Positions 12,827-13,343 of a stretch of DNA of 13,343 nt are shown here, one piece after another. The notes beneath the pieces are model-generated. The model made no database searches, was not told where the DNA came from, and worked only from the letters and a program-made list of their open reading frames with translations. The stretch's first letter is position 1. Every line of letters begins with the position of its first letter. Location: positions 1-13,343 of the forward strand of contig JADFQT010000034.1 in the NCBI GenBank assembly GCA_022561675.1, given 5' to 3'. The position numbers and the translations under genes were made by a program. The stretch is from Chloroflexota bacterium (lineage in GTDB: Bacteria; Chloroflexota; Dehalococcoidia; Lucifugimonadales; UBA3495).

Positions 12827-13045
12827 TCAGCCTCCGTCGTAGATAGAGTCAGCCTCGCTGCAGCCCGCCAGAAATTGCGCCGCAGCTAGTCGAGACCATG
12901 CTGAATTTTCCTCCTCATCTGCCGGCTCAGGCACCAGAAAGATTGCCCGAACTGTTTGGCCATGGGGTAGTACAGCTAGAAGAGCGTCGGGTAGTTCGAT
13001 CTTGCCTTCTGCCGTCACCTTGAGCGGAATATCGTAGGCCTTCAT
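12827..13045 (-). CDS. Small antitoxin-like protein without a toxin partner
   Basis: A 72-residue protein beginning MKAYDIPLKVTAEGKIELPD, a short beta-strand-rich segment like AbrB/MazE-type antitoxins, followed by an acidic linker (EPADEEEN) and a C-terminal helix SRLAAAQFLAGCSEADSIYD. Proteins of this pattern are often followed by a PemK/MazF-type toxin gene in Chloroflexi and cyanobacteria; I recall this from family knowledge and could not check it. Here no toxin follows: the next gene, 25 nt on, is hicB. Its start is 11 nt after the argD stop and its ribosome site (AGGGA) overlaps the last bases of argD, so it is read with the arg cluster. Confidence 0.72.
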   Translation of the reverse strand: MKAYDIPLKVTAEGKIELPDALLAVLPHGQTVRAIFLVPEPADEEENSAWSRLAAAQFLAGCSEADSIYDGG

Positions 13046-13056
13046 CTTGCTTTTCC

Positions 13057-13343
13057 CTAAATTTGCTTCAGGGCCTCCTCCAGCCGGCCCATGGCCTCGT
13101 CGATCTCTTCCGCGGTGACGGTGAGAGGCGGCATGAAGCGGACGGCGTTGGGACGCACTCCGTTGAGCAGCAGCCCGGCCTGGTTGGCCAGGGTCAATAC
13201 CTGCCCGGAAATATCGCTGTCGAAATAGATGGCCGCCAGCAGTCCTTTGCCCCGGACTTCGGTGATGAAGGAGAAGCGTGCCTTGAGCTGGTTGAGCCGG
13301 TCCAGCAGGTGAGTTCCCAGGATTTTGAACTGGGCCGGAATGT
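13057..13343 (-). CDS. argD: Acetylornithine aminotransferase, C-terminal part
   Basis: The last 94 residues of a class III PLP-dependent aminotransferase; the PLP lysine and N-terminal part lie beyond the right edge. Visible are the ArgD-type segments EVRGKGLLAAIYF, NQAGLLLNGVRPNAVRFMPP and LTVTAEEIDEAMGRLEEAL. ArgD converts N-acetylglutamate semialdehyde to N-acetylornithine and often also serves lysine synthesis. Other class III enzymes (ornithine or GABA aminotransferase) share these ends, but linkage to argG and the GNAT gene makes ArgD most likely. The stop TAG is at 13059-13057, followed at once by the antitoxin-like gene. Confidence 0.88.
   Translation of the reverse strand, partial: IPAQFKILGTHLLDRLNQLKARFSFITEVRGKGLLAAIYFDSDISGQVLTLANQAGLLLNGVRPNAVRFMPPLTVTAEEIDEAMGRLEEALKQI

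Noticed and set aside
1..13343. CRISPR array, tRNA or rRNA genes
   Set aside because: No repeat-spacer pattern, tRNA-like cloverleaf or rRNA stretch was recognised by eye on either strand; a tRNAscan or Infernal run would settle this.

Overview
The window is about 13.3 kb of GC-rich, gene-dense bacterial DNA. The gene mix suggests a heterotroph from the Chloroflexota, perhaps a Dehalococcoidia/SAR202-type lineage: unlinked acyl-CoA dehydrogenases, a crotonase, a luciferase-like flavin oxidoreductase, cupins, and a small Cys-cluster HTH protein behind GAAC-N4-GTTC SOS boxes. The assignment is an inference, because no marker gene in the window fixes the phylum.

Layout. The left edge holds the 5' part of rsmG (minus strand). 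A canonical sigma70-type promoter (639-667) then drives a rightward pair, a stand-alone Lrp/AsnC RAM-domain protein and an acyl-CoA dehydrogenase, followed by a cupin. A divergent intergenic region (3056-3270) separates a leftward Cys-cluster/HTH gene, whose promoter carries two perfect GAAC-N4-GTTC boxes, from a rightward enoyl-CoA hydratase/isomerase-family gene with its own promoter. Everything to the right of position 4080 is on the minus strand: a luciferase-like monooxygenase; a short HesB/IscA-like gene read through an in-frame TGA (selenoprotein candidate); a HIT-YqeK overlapping pair; a second acyl-CoA dehydrogenase; a cupin; an AspC-type aminotransferase; and an arginine-biosynthesis cluster (argD 3' end, argG, an N-acetylglutamate-synthase-like GNAT).

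The most notable item is the 105-codon gene at 5309-5626. An in-frame UGA (codon 30) sits where IscA/HesB proteins carry their first conserved cysteine. It is followed 17 nt later by a perfect 6-bp stem with a GGUC apical loop, the arrangement of a bacterial SECIS element. A search for single-frame genes would miss it because the UGA splits it.

The arginine cluster has been invaded by toxin-antitoxin genes. Between argD and argG lie a MazE-like antitoxin candidate without its toxin, an intact hicB, and a hicA broken by a one-base deletion and a stop codon. Two inverted copies of a MITE-like repeat (5762-5908 and 9012-9182) bracket the HIT/yqeK/acyl-CoA dehydrogenase/cupin block, and a near-perfect 46-bp palindrome lies at 5184-5229. 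The acyl-CoA dehydrogenases, crotonase and aminotransferase fit amino-acid and acyl-CoA turnover, but nothing in the sequence ties them to one substrate.
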